64,000 bases of DNA, taken from positions 558,001 to 622,000 of the forward strand of contig NZ_AP026769.1 in assembly GCF_026000295.1 (NCBI RefSeq). Direction: 5' to 3'. The notes beneath the pieces are model-generated. The model ran no database searches. It saw only the letters and a list, made by a program, of their open reading frames with translations, and was not told the DNA's origin. This DNA comes from Helicobacter suis HS1. GTDB taxonomy: Bacteria; Campylobacterota; Campylobacteria; Campylobacterales; Helicobacteraceae. Shown here piece by piece: positions 31,830-43,262 of this stretch (positions are counted from its first letter, which is position 1; each line of letters begins with the position of its first letter). The translations under genes were made by a program, and so were the position numbers.

Positions 31830-33118
31830 TTAAGTTTGAATCAACTCTAAAACAACCTCTCTTATGGCCTGCATAGCCTTTTGTACCTGCTCTTGTGTGA
31901 TGATATAGGCGGGCATGAAATAAATAGTGTTGTTAAGAGGCCGTAACAACAAGCCCTTTTGTAAAGCCTTTTGAAAGATCGCTAAACTTAGGCGTAAATC
32001 TTCAGTATAGCCCTCTAATTCAAAGGCAAAAACCATGCCACAAGCGCGCAGATTAACCACACCCTTAAGCCCTGCTAAATACTCTTGCATGATCGCTTGA
32101 ATTGCTAAACTTAGTTTTTGGTTTTTTACAACCACGCCCCCTTTTTCAAAAAGATCAAGCGTCGCGTTGGCACACGCGCAGGCTAAAGCGTTACCTGTGT
32201 AGCTATGAGAGTGCAGGAAGTTTTGATTATTAGCATAGGGGGCGTAAAACTGGTTATAAATGCTATCTGTGGTTAAAAGCACTGCCAAAGGCAAATACCC
32301 TCCAGAAATGCCTTTAGAGAGGCATAAAAAATCCGGTTTAACCCCGCATTGTTCAAAGGCAAACATGCTCCCTGTGCGCCCAAAGCCCACCGCAATTTCA
32401 TCAAAGATCACATAAATACCCCTCTCTTGGCACATGCGCGTAGCCTCTTTAACATAGTCAGCGCTATAAAAATGCATACAGCCGGCACACTGAATTAAAG
32501 GTTCTAAAATAAAAGCACTAATACGGGTATGGTGTTGATCTAAAATACGCTCTAAGGCTTGCAAAGCTTTAGGAATATCTTCTGTATTTTTAGGCACGGG
32601 GGTTTGCAAATGCGTGCAAAAAAGCGGGCTATAAGTATCCTTGTAAAGCCCCACACCTCCCACACTTAAGACCCCTAGAGTTTCGCCATGGTAGCTATTT
32701 TGCAAAGAGAGAAATTTATCTCTAATCTCTCCTTTTAGAAGGTGGCTATGATAACTCATTTTCAAGGCCACTTCCACACAAGAAGAGCCATTATCCGTAT
32801 AAAAACACTTATCAAAGCCACTTAAAGCACAAAGCCGTTTGGATAGTGTGATGATTGGAGGGTGGGTGAGGCCAGCAAGCAGTACATGGGCAAAGCTTTC
32901 TATTTGCTCTTTTAATTTGGCATTAATATAGGGGTGGTTATGCCCAAAGAGATTAACCCACCAGCTACTAATCCCGTCTAAATAGCACCTGTCCTCAAAG
33001 TCATAAAGATAAACCCCTTCTGCTCTCTTGATAGGCAAAAGAGGGAGGTCTTTATAATCATGCATTTGGCTACAGGGATGCCAAATATGAGCTAGATCTA
33101 AAGCATTCCAATAAGCAT
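31830..33118 (-). CDS. bioA: Adenosylmethionine-8-amino-7-oxononanoate aminotransferase, start lost
   Basis: Biotin synthesis: transfers the amino group of SAM to KAPA, giving DAPA, with PLP. Motifs: [41 protein letters not shown] and [16 protein letters not shown] with the PLP lysine. The conserved N-terminus ([21 protein letters not shown]) lies upstream of the first in-frame ATG (33065), so translation must start farther up. The frame stays open to 33118, where the copied ftsZ block begins, and no start codon is left. About 10 residues appear lost. Confidence 0.9.
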
Positions 33119-33244
33119 AGCCTCCTGTGCTAAGAATAAAATCCGCTTAGGTGAGAAGATTACAGGCGGAAGGGGGCGGGCATGAAGCCTGAGATTGGCA
33201 AACAAGCAGCCCAAGAGTGCGTAGAGGCCATTAAAGAAATGGTT
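33119..33244. repeat. Partial copy of ftsZ (source 36280-36406)
   Basis: 126-base forward copy of ftsZ, offset 3161-3162. Identical except for one G missing in the G6 run. It occupies the space where the bioA start and the promoter and ribosome site of the next gene should be. Confidence 0.85.
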
Positions 33245-33255
33245 TCTAAACCCCC

Positions 33256-34701
33256 ATGATCTCATGGATGCAAAAGCATAAGAAGTATTTAGTTGTTACG
33301 ATTTGGATCAGCACAATCGCTTTTGTGGCTGCTGGAATGATTGGCTGGGGGCAGTATAGTTTTTCTATGGCTAATGGGAATGTGGCTAAAGTGGGGCGCG
33401 TACTGATTAGTGAGGAGGAACTAGACAGGGAGCATAGACGGCTTTTAGATATTTATAGCCAGTCTATTCCTAATTTTAAAGATTTGAGTGAAAAAGAGGT
33501 TAAAGCATTAGGCCTTGAACACAACGCGCTTACTCTTTTAATTAACCAAGCTTTGCTCAAAAATCTAGCGCTAGATTTGGGATTGGGGGTGAGTGGGTCT
33601 GAGGTGATAGCAGAAATTCAGAAGAGTACGGCTTTTCAAAATGAGGGGCATTTTGATGAGGCTTTGTATAAAAAAATACTCCAAGAAAACCGCTACCGCC
33701 CTAGCGCCTTTGAGGAAGGTATTAAAAATGCCCTGCTGTTACAAAAAATTTCAGCCCTCTTCCCCCAAGCCATTACTCCCTTAGAAGAAGAAGCCTTCTT
33801 GTGGCCTTTGAGATTACAAGATCAAGTACGCATTGAAGTTTTAGAACCTAAAGAGGTGGTAGTTACACAACAAGCCCTTAGGGATTATTATAACCAGCAT
33901 AAAAACACCTATAAAAAACCCCCTAGCTATACTCTAGCTGCCTCGCATATCACAGATACAGATATAGAGCCTGCTAAACAAGAGCAGTTACAGGCTTATT
34001 ATGAGAAAAACAAACAGGTTTACACTTTACAGGGTAAAGTACAAGATTTCATGCAGGTTAAAATAAAAGTTAGCCATGATTATTTCCAAGAAAAGGCAAG
34101 AGATTTAGCTTTGCAAAAATACTTAGCACTCAAAAATAACACTTTTAAACCCGCTACTGAGGTGATAACCAAATTACCCTACCCAGCAGAAATTGCCACT
34201 AAAATAGAAACGATGCACCCGGGGGAGGTACTCAAGCCACAAAAGTATAAAGACGGCTGGTTGGTTGTTAAACTTGTTAGTAAACAAACTGATCAACTCC
34301 AAAGTTTTGAGGAGGCTAAAGAGGAGGTGCGCATAGCTGTAGTAGAACAAGAGCAAAGAAAATGGCTAAAGCAAGAGGCATCTAAACAACTTCCTCATTT
34401 TAAAGGAGATGATATTGGTTTCTTATCGCTTGATTTTAAAGGCAATATCCATGATTTAGGAGAGCAATCCTCTAAGGAGCTGGTGGGTTATATCTTTAAA
34501 CACCCTTATAAAGAAGGTTTTGTGATTTTAAAAGGACCTAAAGCTGTGCTTTATCGTGTTTACTCCCAAGATTTTAAACACCCCGTCCCTAATTCTAAGG
34601 ATTTTAAACAGGTAGTGAGTAATCTTAAAGCCCAATCTTTTGATGCGATGTTAGTGGCTATGCTCAAACAACGCTATCAAGTGCATGTTTATGCCAAGTA
34701 G
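33256..34701 (+). CDS. PpiD/SurA-like periplasmic chaperone (SurA N-terminal domain, membrane anchored)
   Basis: A 481-residue protein with a short cytoplasmic N-terminus and one membrane anchor (YLVVTIWISTIAFVAAGMIGW), then a SurA_N-like helical domain (VAKVGRVLISEEELDREHRR) and a parvulin-like region (EVLKPQKYKDGWLVVKLVSKQ), as in PpiD. It likely helps fold proteins at the outer face of the inner membrane. ATG at 33256 lacks a ribosome site because the preceding bases belong to the copied ftsZ block. Followed by ftsA and ftsZ, the same order as H. pylori. Confidence 0.8.
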   Translation: MISWMQKHKKYLVVTIWISTIAFVAAGMIGWGQYSFSMANGNVAKVGRVLISEEELDREHRRLLDIYSQSIPNFKDLSEKEVKALGLEHNALTLLINQALLKNLALDLGLGVSGSEVIAEIQKSTAFQNEGHFDEALYKKILQENRYRPSAFEEGIKNALLLQKISALFPQAITPLEEEAFLWPLRLQDQVRIEVLEPKEVVVTQQALRDYYNQHKNTYKKPPSYTLAASHITDTDIEPAKQEQLQAYYEKNKQVYTLQGKVQDFMQVKIKVSHDYFQEKARDLALQKYLALKNNTFKPATEVITKLPYPAEIATKIETMHPGEVLKPQKYKDGWLVVKLVSKQTDQLQSFEEAKEEVRIAVVEQEQRKWLKQEASKQLPHFKGDDIGFLSLDFKGNIHDLGEQSSKELVGYIFKHPYKEGFVILKGPKAVLYRVYSQDFKHPVPNSKDFKQVVSNLKAQSFDAMLVAMLKQRYQVHVYAK

Positions 34702-34710
34702 GGGTGTATT

Positions 34711-36096
34711 TTGAATCCGATTATTCTTGGTGTAGATATTGGTTCTAGTAAGATTTGTGCCATCATTGCTGAGATCAAAGAGGGAACACCCCAAGTAATT
34801 GGCGTGAGTGTGCATAAATCTGAGGGGGTTAAAAAGGGCAATATTAGCAATATCAGCCAAGCGGGCGAAATTGTTAAAAGAGCCATTGAAGATGCTAAAC
34901 GCATGGCCGGGCTAAACTTTGTTGAAAAGGCCATTGTTTCTATCTCTGGGGCATGTACTCAAAGTGTGAATAGTTCTGGGCTTATTAATGTGCCTAATAA
35001 TGAAATTACGCTTAAAGAGATCAACCGCGTATTAGATACAGCTTTACATAGCGCGCATATCCCTACCGGTTATGAAGTCATTCATATTTTGCCCTATCAG
35101 TTTAAACTAGATAACCAAGATAATATTGAAGATCCTATGGGCATGAGTGGATCGCGTTTGGAAGTTTCTACCCATATTGTAACCGTGCAGCGCAGTAGTT
35201 TAGAAAACTTAAGGCGGACAATCCAAATTGCGGGGGTAAAAATTGAAAATGTGGTTTTAAGTGCCTATGCCGCCTCTATTGCCGTGCTTAATGAAGATGA
35301 TAAAGCCTTGGGTGTGGCCTGTATTGATCTAGGCGGAGGGACTTGTAACATGATGGTTTATGGGGGTAGTTCTATGTGTTTTAATAACTACCTTAATGTA
35401 GGATCAGAGCACATTAGAGACGATCTAGCCAGTATTTTAGAAGTACCTTTAGGTGTTGCGGAGTATATCAAGCGCCAGTATGGAAATCTCATTGCAGAGG
35501 AGAGCGATCAAGAAATTGAAGTGCCAGATATTTCCTCAGAAAATAAGAAAAACCGCCTTTCATTAAAGTTAGTACATGACATTATCCGCGCGCGGGTGGT
35601 AGAAACTTTTGATGTGCTTAATCGCCGTTTAAAGCAAAGCAACTTGCAAGATAGTATCCGTAGGGGAGTGGTGCTAACTGGGGGCATGACGCATGTAGAG
35701 GGGATTAGAAATGTCGCCTCAGTGATTTTTGGAAATATCCCTGTACGCATCGCTAAACCCGTTGAACTAAATGGTCTATTTGAAGAATTAAAAGATCCAA
35801 CTAGTTCGGTTGCCATTGGTTTAATTTTATACGGAGCGGGCAAGCACACTAATTATGAAAAAGATTCAGAAAAAGTGATTCGTTACAAAGAGAATAAACA
35901 TACAGAATTGCCCTCTGCCTTTACCTATACCCAAGAGCGTAATTACATTGAAACCGATTTAACTAATCTAAAACACACCAACGAGGTAGAGAGTGTAAAG
36001 GAGAGAAAAAAAGATATAATGTATCCCCATAAAGAAGTACCTAAAAGAGGGGGGTTTTTAGAGCGGATTAAGGAGTGGGGCTCTAAGTTATTTTAA
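34711..36096 (+). CDS. ftsA: Cell division protein FtsA
   Basis: Actin-like ATPase that anchors FtsZ filaments to the membrane. ATP-binding motifs: ILGVDIGSSKICAII (phosphate 1), ACIDLGGGTCNMMVY (phosphate 2) and GVVLTGGMTHVEGI (adenosine). The C-terminal amphipathic helix GGFLERIKEWGSKLF is present. TTG start at 34711 with AGGGG 6-7 bases upstream. 10 bases before ftsZ. Confidence 0.95.
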   Translation: MNPIILGVDIGSSKICAIIAEIKEGTPQVIGVSVHKSEGVKKGNISNISQAGEIVKRAIEDAKRMAGLNFVEKAIVSISGACTQSVNSSGLINVPNNEITLKEINRVLDTALHSAHIPTGYEVIHILPYQFKLDNQDNIEDPMGMSGSRLEVSTHIVTVQRSSLENLRRTIQIAGVKIENVVLSAYAASIAVLNEDDKALGVACIDLGGGTCNMMVYGGSSMCFNNYLNVGSEHIRDDLASILEVPLGVAEYIKRQYGNLIAEESDQEIEVPDISSENKKNRLSLKLVHDIIRARVVETFDVLNRRLKQSNLQDSIRRGVVLTGGMTHVEGIRNVASVIFGNIPVRIAKPVELNGLFEELKDPTSSVAIGLILYGAGKHTNYEKDSEKVIRYKENKHTELPSAFTYTQERNYIETDLTNLKHTNEVESVKERKKDIMYPHKEVPKRGGFLERIKEWGSKLF

Positions 36097-36106
36097 AGGA
36101 ATAGTT

Positions 36107-37234
36107 GTGGCGTTAGAGGAAGATATAGGTGTAGAGGAAATTTTTGAAACCAATGGGGCTAAGATTGTCGTAATTGGCGTAGGGGGTGGAGGATCAAATA
36201 TGATCGCCCACCTGATTGCTACGGGTACTTATAAAGATATTACTCTAGTAGCGGCTAATACAGACGGGCAGGCGCTTAAAGCCTCCTGTGCTAAGAATAA
36301 AATCCGCTTAGGTGAGAAGATTACAGGCGGAAGGGGGGCGGGCATGAAGCCTGAGATTGGCAAACAAGCAGCCCAAGAGTGCGTAGAGGCCATTAAAGAA
36401 ATGGTTACAGGTGCGGATCTAGTTTTTATTTCAGCTGGTTTAGGCGGAGGAACTGGCACGGGGGCTGCTCCGGTAATTGCTCAGATTGCTAAGGATTCGG
36501 GGGCATTAACCGTTTCTGTAGTTACCAAACCCTTTAATTTTGAGGGTAAAAAGCGCGCTAAGATTGCCGAAGAAGGGCTAAAAGAACTTAAGGCCGTGAG
36601 CGATTCAATTGTTGTGATTCCTAATGAAAAATTAGTGGGCTTTATTGATAAAAATGCAGGCATGCAAGATAGCTTTAAAGAGGTCAATAATGTCTTAGCT
36701 AAAGCGGTTAATGGCATCTCTAGCATGATTATTAACTATGGCGAGAACGACATCAATGTAGACTTTGCGGATTTAAAAACCGTGATGAATCACCGCGGGT
36801 TAGCTTTAATGGGCATAGGTGAGGCTACCGGAGTAAATGCTGCTACTGTAGCGGTAGAAAATGCCATTGCCTCCCCACTCTTTGATAATGTATCCATTAA
36901 TGGCGCGATGGGCGTACTCATTAACTTTGAATGCCACCCAGATTACCCGCTTTTAGAGATCACTAATTCTGTTTCTATTGTGGAGTCTATGGCAGATGAT
37001 GATGCAGATATTATTTTTGGTAAGTGTACTTCAGCTAACATGCCAACCGATCATGTGAAGGTTACGATCGTGGCTACTGGTTTTGAAAAGCCTACAGAAA
37101 ATAAAGAGGAAAAAGTAGAATCTGCGCCTAGTTTTTCTAAGGGTACTTTAGAGGGTTTGCGTTTAGCTAGTAGTGGAGATTATGGAGATGTGGATTTAGA
37201 TGTTCCTGCTTATTTGCGCCACCAAAAGGATTAA
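36107..37234 (+). CDS. ftsZ: Cell division GTPase FtsZ
   Basis: Tubulin-like GTPase that forms the division ring. Tubulin signature GGGTGTG at residues 113-119; [13 protein letters not shown] at the N-terminus; T7-loop [11 protein letters not shown]. The C-terminal tail ends [15 protein letters not shown], the conserved peptide that binds FtsA. GTG start with AAAGGAA upstream. Its last 4 bases overlap the 3' end of tgt on the other strand. Part of it reappears at 33119-33244. Confidence 0.95.
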   Translation: MALEEDIGVEEIFETNGAKIVVIGVGGGGSNMIAHLIATGTYKDITLVAANTDGQALKASCAKNKIRLGEKITGGRGAGMKPEIGKQAAQECVEAIKEMVTGADLVFISAGLGGGTGTGAAPVIAQIAKDSGALTVSVVTKPFNFEGKKRAKIAEEGLKELKAVSDSIVVIPNEKLVGFIDKNAGMQDSFKEVNNVLAKAVNGISSMIINYGENDINVDFADLKTVMNHRGLALMGIGEATGVNAATVAVENAIASPLFDNVSINGAMGVLINFECHPDYPLLEITNSVSIVESMADDDADIIFGKCTSANMPTDHVKVTIVATGFEKPTENKEEKVESAPSFSKGTLEGLRLASSGDYGDVDLDVPAYLRHQKD

Positions 37235-38331
37235 AGCCTCTCAGACCAAAAAGCCTTAAAGTGAGCATAACGCCCCTCTAAAATCGCCTCTCTAGCGCCG
37301 CGTACTAGTTGTAGATAAAAAAAGAGGTTGTGTAAACTAGCCAAACGAAAATAAAGCAATTCTTTAGCCCTAAAAAGGTGGCTTAAATACGCTTTAGAGT
37401 AGTGTTTACAGGTATAGCAGGTGCAGTTAAGATCAAGGGGGTCTTGGCTTTGCTTATATTGTGCGGATTTGATAGAAATTTTACCCTCTGAGCTAAAAAG
37501 CGTCCCATTTCTAGCATTGCGCGTAGGCATCACACAATCAAACATATCCACCCCCCGCTCGATAGCTTCTAATAAATCCTGTGGCGTACCCACTCCCATT
37601 AAATAGCGCGGTTTATGCGTAGGTAAAAAGGCTTCTGTATACTCTATAGCCGCATACATCTCTTGCGCATTTTCTCCTACCGCTAATCCGCCAATAGCAA
37701 AACCATCAAAATCTAGATCACACAGATCTAAAGCGCTTTGTTTGCGTAGTTCTTGATCAATGCCCCCTTGTACAATGGCAAAGATATGGTGATTGGGCTT
37801 AGCATGTTCTTTATGGTATTTCAGACTTTCTAACGCCCAAGCAGTGGTTTTTTGTACAGAGATTTTGAGGCGATCTATTGGGGCTGGCAAACCCACCAAA
37901 TCATCTAAAACCATACAAATATCGCTATTAAGGGCATATTGAATATCTAGTACTTTAGAGGGCGTAAAAAGATGAGTGCTACCGTCAATATGGGATTTAA
38001 ATACGATTCCTTGATCGTGGGGTTTAGCGTTGCTTGAAAGAGAGAAGGCCTGAAACCCCCCGCTATCGGTTAAAAAATTACCCGGAAATTGGGTAAAACC
38101 ATGCAACCCGCCTAATTGCTCAATACATGCCGCCCCCGGTCTTAAATAGAGGTGGTAGGTGTTGGCTAGAATAATGGGGGCTTGGAGATTTTGCAGGTCT
38201 AAAGCGTCTAAACTCTTCACGCTAGCTTGTGTGCCTACGGGCATAAAAATAGGGGTTTGTACCATTCCATGGGATAAAAATAAAGTTGTCGCGCGGGCTT
38301 TGCCATCTATCCGGTCTAGCCTAAAATCCAT
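37231..38331 (-). CDS. tgt: Queuine tRNA-ribosyltransferase
   Basis: Exchanges guanine 34 of GUN tRNAs for the queuine precursor preQ1. TIM-barrel with [57 protein letters not shown], and zinc ligands in [17 protein letters not shown]. 366 residues, normal. Belongs to the same pathway as queH at 46230. Confidence 0.95.
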   Translation of the reverse strand: MDFRLDRIDGKARATTLFLSHGMVQTPIFMPVGTQASVKSLDALDLQNLQAPIILANTYHLYLRPGAACIEQLGGLHGFTQFPGNFLTDSGGFQAFSLSSNAKPHDQGIVFKSHIDGSTHLFTPSKVLDIQYALNSDICMVLDDLVGLPAPIDRLKISVQKTTAWALESLKYHKEHAKPNHHIFAIVQGGIDQELRKQSALDLCDLDFDGFAIGGLAVGENAQEMYAAIEYTEAFLPTHKPRYLMGVGTPQDLLEAIERGVDMFDCVMPTRNARNGTLFSSEGKISIKSAQYKQSQDPLDLNCTCYTCKHYSKAYLSHLFRAKELLYFRLASLHNLFFYLQLVRGAREAILEGRYAHFKAFWSERL

Positions 38332-38354
38332 TTTTAACCTTAGCTTTTTTACAT

Positions 38355-38360
38355 TATAAT
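38355..38360 (+). promoter_or_regulatory. -10 box for the TrkA-like gene
   Basis: TATAAT 25 bases before the TTG start at 38386, between divergent tgt and the TrkA-like gene. Confidence 0.5.
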
Positions 38361-38385
38361 AGCCAAAAACACTGGGAAATTAGGG

Positions 38386-39795
38386 TTGAAAAAGGTTGCG
38401 TTAATTGTTGAGGGCGTGGTGGCTAAAAAGTTTATGGAGTTGGTGGTCTCCAAATTTTTTAGCAATAATTTTTATCTGGTAATCACCAAAGACCCTAGCT
38501 GTTTGCCAAGTACTTTGCCTAGTACCTTTGAGGTACATGTATTTGATCCCACCTCTGCTTATCGTCTTTACCCTTTTATTGATGCCAATGTAAGCGATAT
38601 ATTTATTCTGCTAGAAAATACCCAAGAACAACAGGTTATCTATGAAATTATCCGGCAGAAAAATAAAGAAGCCCGTTTGATTGTGAATCAAGGGTTAGAG
38701 GGGGTTAAAGATGAGAGGCTTGTATTAATTGATCACACCCAGATTATTGCTAATAAATTCATCGCTAAAATCCCCAATGTCCCCAGTGTACCGCAAGGTT
38801 TTGGGCTTGAGCAGGGGGAGGTGATGGAAATTGGTGTACCCTTTGGGAGTGTCTTTGCCTACCGCCACATCGGTTCTTTACACCAAAAAGATTACCGCAT
38901 TGTTGGGGTATACCGGAAAAATGAATTTTATTTAAGCCACTCTGCTATGGTGATTCAACCAAGAGATCAACTACTAGCTGTGGGTAATCCAGAAACACTT
39001 AATAATGTCTATTTGCAAGTAAGAAGCAATGTAGGGCAATTTCCTGCTCCCTTTGGAAGAGATATTTACCTTTATATTGACATGCGCTTGCAATCCATGG
39101 AGGCCTTAGAAAGAGATATTGACCAAGCACTGGTTTTACACGATCAACTCAAAAGCGCCATGCTTTATATCAAAGTTCTCCACCCCACCTACACAGCCTT
39201 TATTGAGAAAATCCGCGCCATTGAATCTAAAGATATTCGTATTGTTCTAGACTTTAAAGGCTCTTGTTTTGCAGAAAAACTCCAAGTAGATAGCCAAAAG
39301 AAAATTGGTCTAGTGGTGGTTGGCAAAGAAATTTTTAACAAACGGGATAACCGCAAGGTTTTATTTGAAATCTTAACACCGATTTTTAAAACAAGCATCA
39401 AGGGTTTTAAAGGGATTAGCAAAAGCATGGTTGTGTTAAACAAGGACATGGAACAAAACGAGGACATCTCTTCTGTGATGTTTGATGTGTGTGCGCAAAT
39501 GAATTTAGACATGTTATTATACGACTTCGATCCAGATAAGCGTTACAAAGTAGAGGTTATTGAAAATTACGAACATCTCTCCCACATTTACAACCGGAAA
39601 ATCAAGGTGATTCGCACACATGTTAAAAACCCCGTGCTATTTCTAAGAAGTTTAGAAACCCCTGTAGTGCAGTTTTTACCCTTTGAATCTTGTATTACAA
39701 AAAACCAGTTTTTTTGGATGTTTTCTACTAAAGTAGAACGAATCGTATTTTTAAGCGATATACACCCGCAAATGTTTATCCCGGTGGTGGAGTGA
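38386..39795 (+). CDS. TrkA-domain protein of the COG3400 type
   Basis: A 469-residue cytoplasmic protein. The N-terminus KKVALIVEGVVAKKFMELVV resembles a Rossmann RCK/TrkA-N domain, and the middle part YRIVGVYRKNEFYLSHSAMVIQPRDQLLAVG is a TrkA-C (RCK-C) motif. The rest is specific to epsilonproteobacteria. It may sense nucleotides or cations for an ion channel. TTG start; the stop overlaps the aroB start by 4 bases, so the genes are coupled. Exact partner unknown. Confidence 0.7.
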   Translation: MKKVALIVEGVVAKKFMELVVSKFFSNNFYLVITKDPSCLPSTLPSTFEVHVFDPTSAYRLYPFIDANVSDIFILLENTQEQQVIYEIIRQKNKEARLIVNQGLEGVKDERLVLIDHTQIIANKFIAKIPNVPSVPQGFGLEQGEVMEIGVPFGSVFAYRHIGSLHQKDYRIVGVYRKNEFYLSHSAMVIQPRDQLLAVGNPETLNNVYLQVRSNVGQFPAPFGRDIYLYIDMRLQSMEALERDIDQALVLHDQLKSAMLYIKVLHPTYTAFIEKIRAIESKDIRIVLDFKGSCFAEKLQVDSQKKIGLVVVGKEIFNKRDNRKVLFEILTPIFKTSIKGFKGISKSMVVLNKDMEQNEDISSVMFDVCAQMNLDMLLYDFDPDKRYKVEVIENYEHLSHIYNRKIKVIRTHVKNPVLFLRSLETPVVQFLPFESCITKNQFFWMFSTKVERIVFLSDIHPQMFIPVVE

Positions 39796-40805
39796 TGCAC
39801 CTTGATCTTTTAAAATACCCCATTGAGATTGGTACGCTACCCCAAATCACTTATACCGGTAAGGTTTTGGTGGTGAGTGATACGGTGGTTGCACCCCTAT
39901 ATTTAGAACAAGTTTTAAACCATATTCAAGCCTCGAGAGTTTTTAAAACAGTCATTCCTACCGGCGAAGTGTATAAAAAATGGGAAACTTTAGAAAAAAT
40001 CTTAAATGCAGCCTTTGAGGTTAATTTAAGCCGCAAGGATTGTTTAGTGGCTTTAGGTGGGGGAGTGGTGAGTGATATGGTGGGTTTTGCAAGCGCAATT
40101 TATAAACGCGGCATTGCCTTTTATAATATCCCAACCACCCTTTTAGCCCAAGTAGATGCTAGTATTGGAGGCAAGACCGGTATTAATAATGCCTATGGCA
40201 AAAATTTAATCGGGGCTTTCCACTCACCCAAAGCTGTTTATATTGATCCGCAATTTTTGCGCACCTTATCCAAGCGCGCTTTTTATGCCGGTGTAGCTGA
40301 GATGATTAAAAAGGCGGTGTGTTTTGATGCCTCTTATTTTGAGTGGTTAGAAAATCACCCTATAGAACAGCACCTAGAACAAGCTATTGCTAAAAGTCTA
40401 ACCATTAAAGCTAAGGTAGTGATACAAGATGAGAGAGAAGAGGCACTACGCATGGGGCTTAATTATGGGCATACTTTTGGGCATGCCATTGAAAAGGCGG
40501 GGGCTTATGAGGCATTATTGCATGGGGAGGCGGTGGCTATTGGTATGCAAATGGCCAATGCCTTAGCGTGTAAATTAGGGCTTTTAGATCAAGAAGTACA
40601 GACACGGATTAAAAATTTGTTAGCGCGCTACCAATTAGATTTACTCCACTAAAATCTTTTTATCCCGCAATTCTACAAAGAAAAACAGATGGATAAAAAG
40701 AATATCAACGGGATTACATTTATCTTACCCACTAGTCTTGGAAACTTTAAAGCTAAACAAGTACCTAAAGATCGCGTTATAGAGGTTTTAGATGCGTGGT
40801 GCTAG
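39792..40805 (+). pseudogene. aroB: 3-dehydroquinate synthase, interrupted near the 3' end
   Basis: Second step of the shikimate pathway (DAHP to 3-dehydroquinate, NAD and metal dependent). Motifs: GGGVVSDMVGFASAIYKRG, PTTLLAQVDASIGGKTGIN and GLNYGHTFGHAIE with metal-binding His. The frame stops at 40650-40652 after YQLDLLH, but the family C-terminus (NGITFILPTSLGNFKAKQV...VIEVLDAW) continues in the same frame to 40803-40805. Two nearby compensating one-base errors (one extra C near 40647, one lost base near 40670) would restore LPLKSFYPAQFYKEKQMDKKN and a normal ~338-residue protein. Confidence 0.85.
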
Positions 40806-42315
40806 GTATTTGGTAATTTTGCTTTGCACAGGATTACTTTTAGCATCTGAGACATTCTAAAGCCTCGCCCCTATTAGACACAACTATCCATCTAATCCAA
40901 AGTTTGAGTAAAAAATACCCCATCGATCTTAAACGCCTTTATACCACCGGCCAGTCTATGGGGTGCATGGCCTCTATATAAAAGAGCGCTTGAAAAATCT
41001 TAAAGCAGATACTTTAGAGGCTAGCGCGCTTAATCACAGCCTAAAAACTTTGCAACACCAAGAAAAATTGCTTGAATCGTATAAAACTAACCCTTTTAAA
41101 GAACTAGTCGAAAAACCTGCTATCACTAATATTCCCAATATCACCAGCCCTTTAGCCATTGTAACCGGCCTCTCTTTTATTAAAACCATGCGCGCTAAGT
41201 TAATCACTATGCAGCAACACCAAAAAATCCTCAAGCAGATCATTATTGCGCTTAATCAAAAAATAGAAATTCTAACAAAATTACAAACCATGCAGCCTAA
41301 ACAATGGGATGTAGCCATTTATCAAGAACGGGTTAAAAAAATTGAATTTGAAAGCGCACAAGATCTACTAAAAGCTAGTTTAGATGCTTACGCTAAAGAT
41401 ATGGAGGAAAATACCCAAAACATCAAATCCCAAATTAGAGATCAAGTTTTTAAGCTCCTTTATGTTCTGTTGATTGCTTGTTCTAGCATTGTGCTAGCTT
41501 GGATACTCAAACATCTTAGCCATAAATATTTATATAGCGATGAGCGAGCATACACGATTAATAAGGCAATTAATTTTATTAATGCCAATGTGGTGGTGCT
41601 CATCTTTCTATTTGCCTATTTAGAAAATGTCTCTTATCTAGTTACAATGCTAGGCTTTGTGGGCGCTGGATTTGCCATTGCCATGCGTGATTTATTCATG
41701 AGCATGCTAGGGTGGTTTAGCATTGTCCTAAAGGGTAGTTTGCATGTAGGCGATCGCATAAAAGTTGCTAAAGATGGAATGGTGTATATAGGAGATGTAC
41801 TAGATATTTCCATGCTTTATATTACTTTATTTGAAGATGTTACTCTAACCACCTATCTTAAAAATAATGGCCGTGCCGGGCGCATTATTTTTATCCCTAA
41901 TAATTATGTCTTTACCGGCTTAGTTTCTAATTACAGCCACTTAGGTTTAAAGACGGTGTGGGATAGTGTGGATTTTTTCCTAACCTTTGATTCTAACCAC
42001 CAAAGGGCAATGGATATTGCTTTAAAAATTGCCACAACCCACTCACAACCCTATAGCGAAATCGCCCAAACCCAGTTTAGCAAAATGCGCACTAAATACG
42101 CTTTGCGCACTATTGAAGTTGCGCCTAAAGTGTATACCATGACAGAAAAAGATGGCATGCGTTTGTATGTTTCTTATCTAACGAATGCCTATGCGACTCT
42201 GAGTTTGCGTTCTAAAATTTCTACTGATGTGGTGCAAGCCTTTTTAAAAACCCGCGATGTTTTTTTAAGCACTGCTCTTAAAGAAATCCAAGAAAAACAA
42301 GAAAGTAGCCTTTAA
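40792..42315 (+). pseudogene. MscS-family mechanosensitive channel, interrupted by a copied block
   Basis: Inner-membrane pressure-release channel. A signal peptide (MRGARYLVILLCTGLLLASET) starts at 40792, overlapping the aroB end. Reading stops at 40857-40859 inside a 124-base copied block (40854-40977). It resumes after the block as KERLKNLKADTLEAS and runs to 42315: a coiled periplasmic region, membrane segments, and the pore and beta domain (GFVGAGFAIAMRDLFMSMLGWFSIVL, HVGDRIKV, IFIPNN). About 508 residues if the block replaced natural sequence of equal length. Confidence 0.8.
40854..40977. repeat. Partial copy of the esterase gene (source 44001-44124)
   Basis: 124 identical bases, forward, offset 3147. 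It lies inside the mscS-like gene and puts a stop in it. Confidence 0.9.
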
Positions 42316-42316
42316 C

Positions 42317-43262
42317 ATGCAACATCATTTTATTTTAGTGGCCTTAAATGCTGAAATGGGAGGCGCCAAACAAGGCAGTAATACAGGTGTAGAGCGTTTA
42401 AAAAAAGCGTTACTTCAAAAATACCCACAAATGGAAACAATCACCATTGGGCAAGAGGAATGCACTCTAAACACCTTTTTTAAATATGCTGAGCATTTTG
42501 AGGATTATTATTGCTTTTGTAAATTTTTATTAATCCCGGGTCTACAGGAGGTGTTTAAAAAGCAATGCTTCTCATTAATTTTAAGTTCAGAACATGCTAA
42601 TGCCTTTGGTATTATCCAAGCTTTGCGCAGCACGCATCCGCAAAAAAAACTAGGAATCTTATACTTAGACGCCCACGCAGATATCCATACCGCTTATGAT
42701 AGCCATTCAAGACATATCCATGGCATGCCCCTTGGTATGGTGCTTAATCATGTCCATAGTGGCCCCAATCCTTTAAACCAACAAGAACAAGAATATTGGC
42801 AAAAACTCTGTGCTTTGGGCATGCAAGATGGCGTATTAGCTTTTGATCCTAAACATTTGGTCTATTTTGGTGTGCGCAGTACAGAGCTAAGCGAGAGAAA
42901 TGTGATTAAAGAATGCGCGATTCCTCTTTTTAGTGTAGATGCGATCCGTGCGGATATGAAGTGTACTAGAGCAAAGCCAAGCCTTATTAAAAGGGGTGGA
43001 TATTCTCTATTTAAGCCTAGATGTTGATATTTTAGATGGGAAGCTTTTTAGTTCTACAGGTGTACGCGAAAATAATGGATTGCAACCCTCAGAGCTATTA
43101 GCACTTTTGGAAGGGCTTTTACAGACCTTTAAAACGCGTTTAGCAGCCGCAGAGATTACAGAGTATAACCCTGAGTTATACACAGGTGAAGGAGAAGATG
43201 AAAAGGTGGTTTTAAAATTAGCCCAAAGTGTTTTAAATCATTTCAATAAGGAATTTGCATGA
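42317..43262 (+). pseudogene. rocF: Arginase, one-base frameshift
   Basis: Hydrolyses arginine to ornithine and urea; in Helicobacter it feeds urease. Metal-binding motifs: LSSEHANAFG, LYLDAHADIHTAYDSHSRHIHG, and SLDVDILDGKLFSSTGVREN with ITEYNPEL. The frame slips at 42989-42996 (AAAAGGGG): removing one A joins ...AKPSLIKG to VDILYLSLDVD. Combined length about 314 residues is normal for Helicobacter RocF. Followed directly by an esterase (4-base overlap) and ald. H. pylori has the same rocF-ald neighbourhood. Confidence 0.85.
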
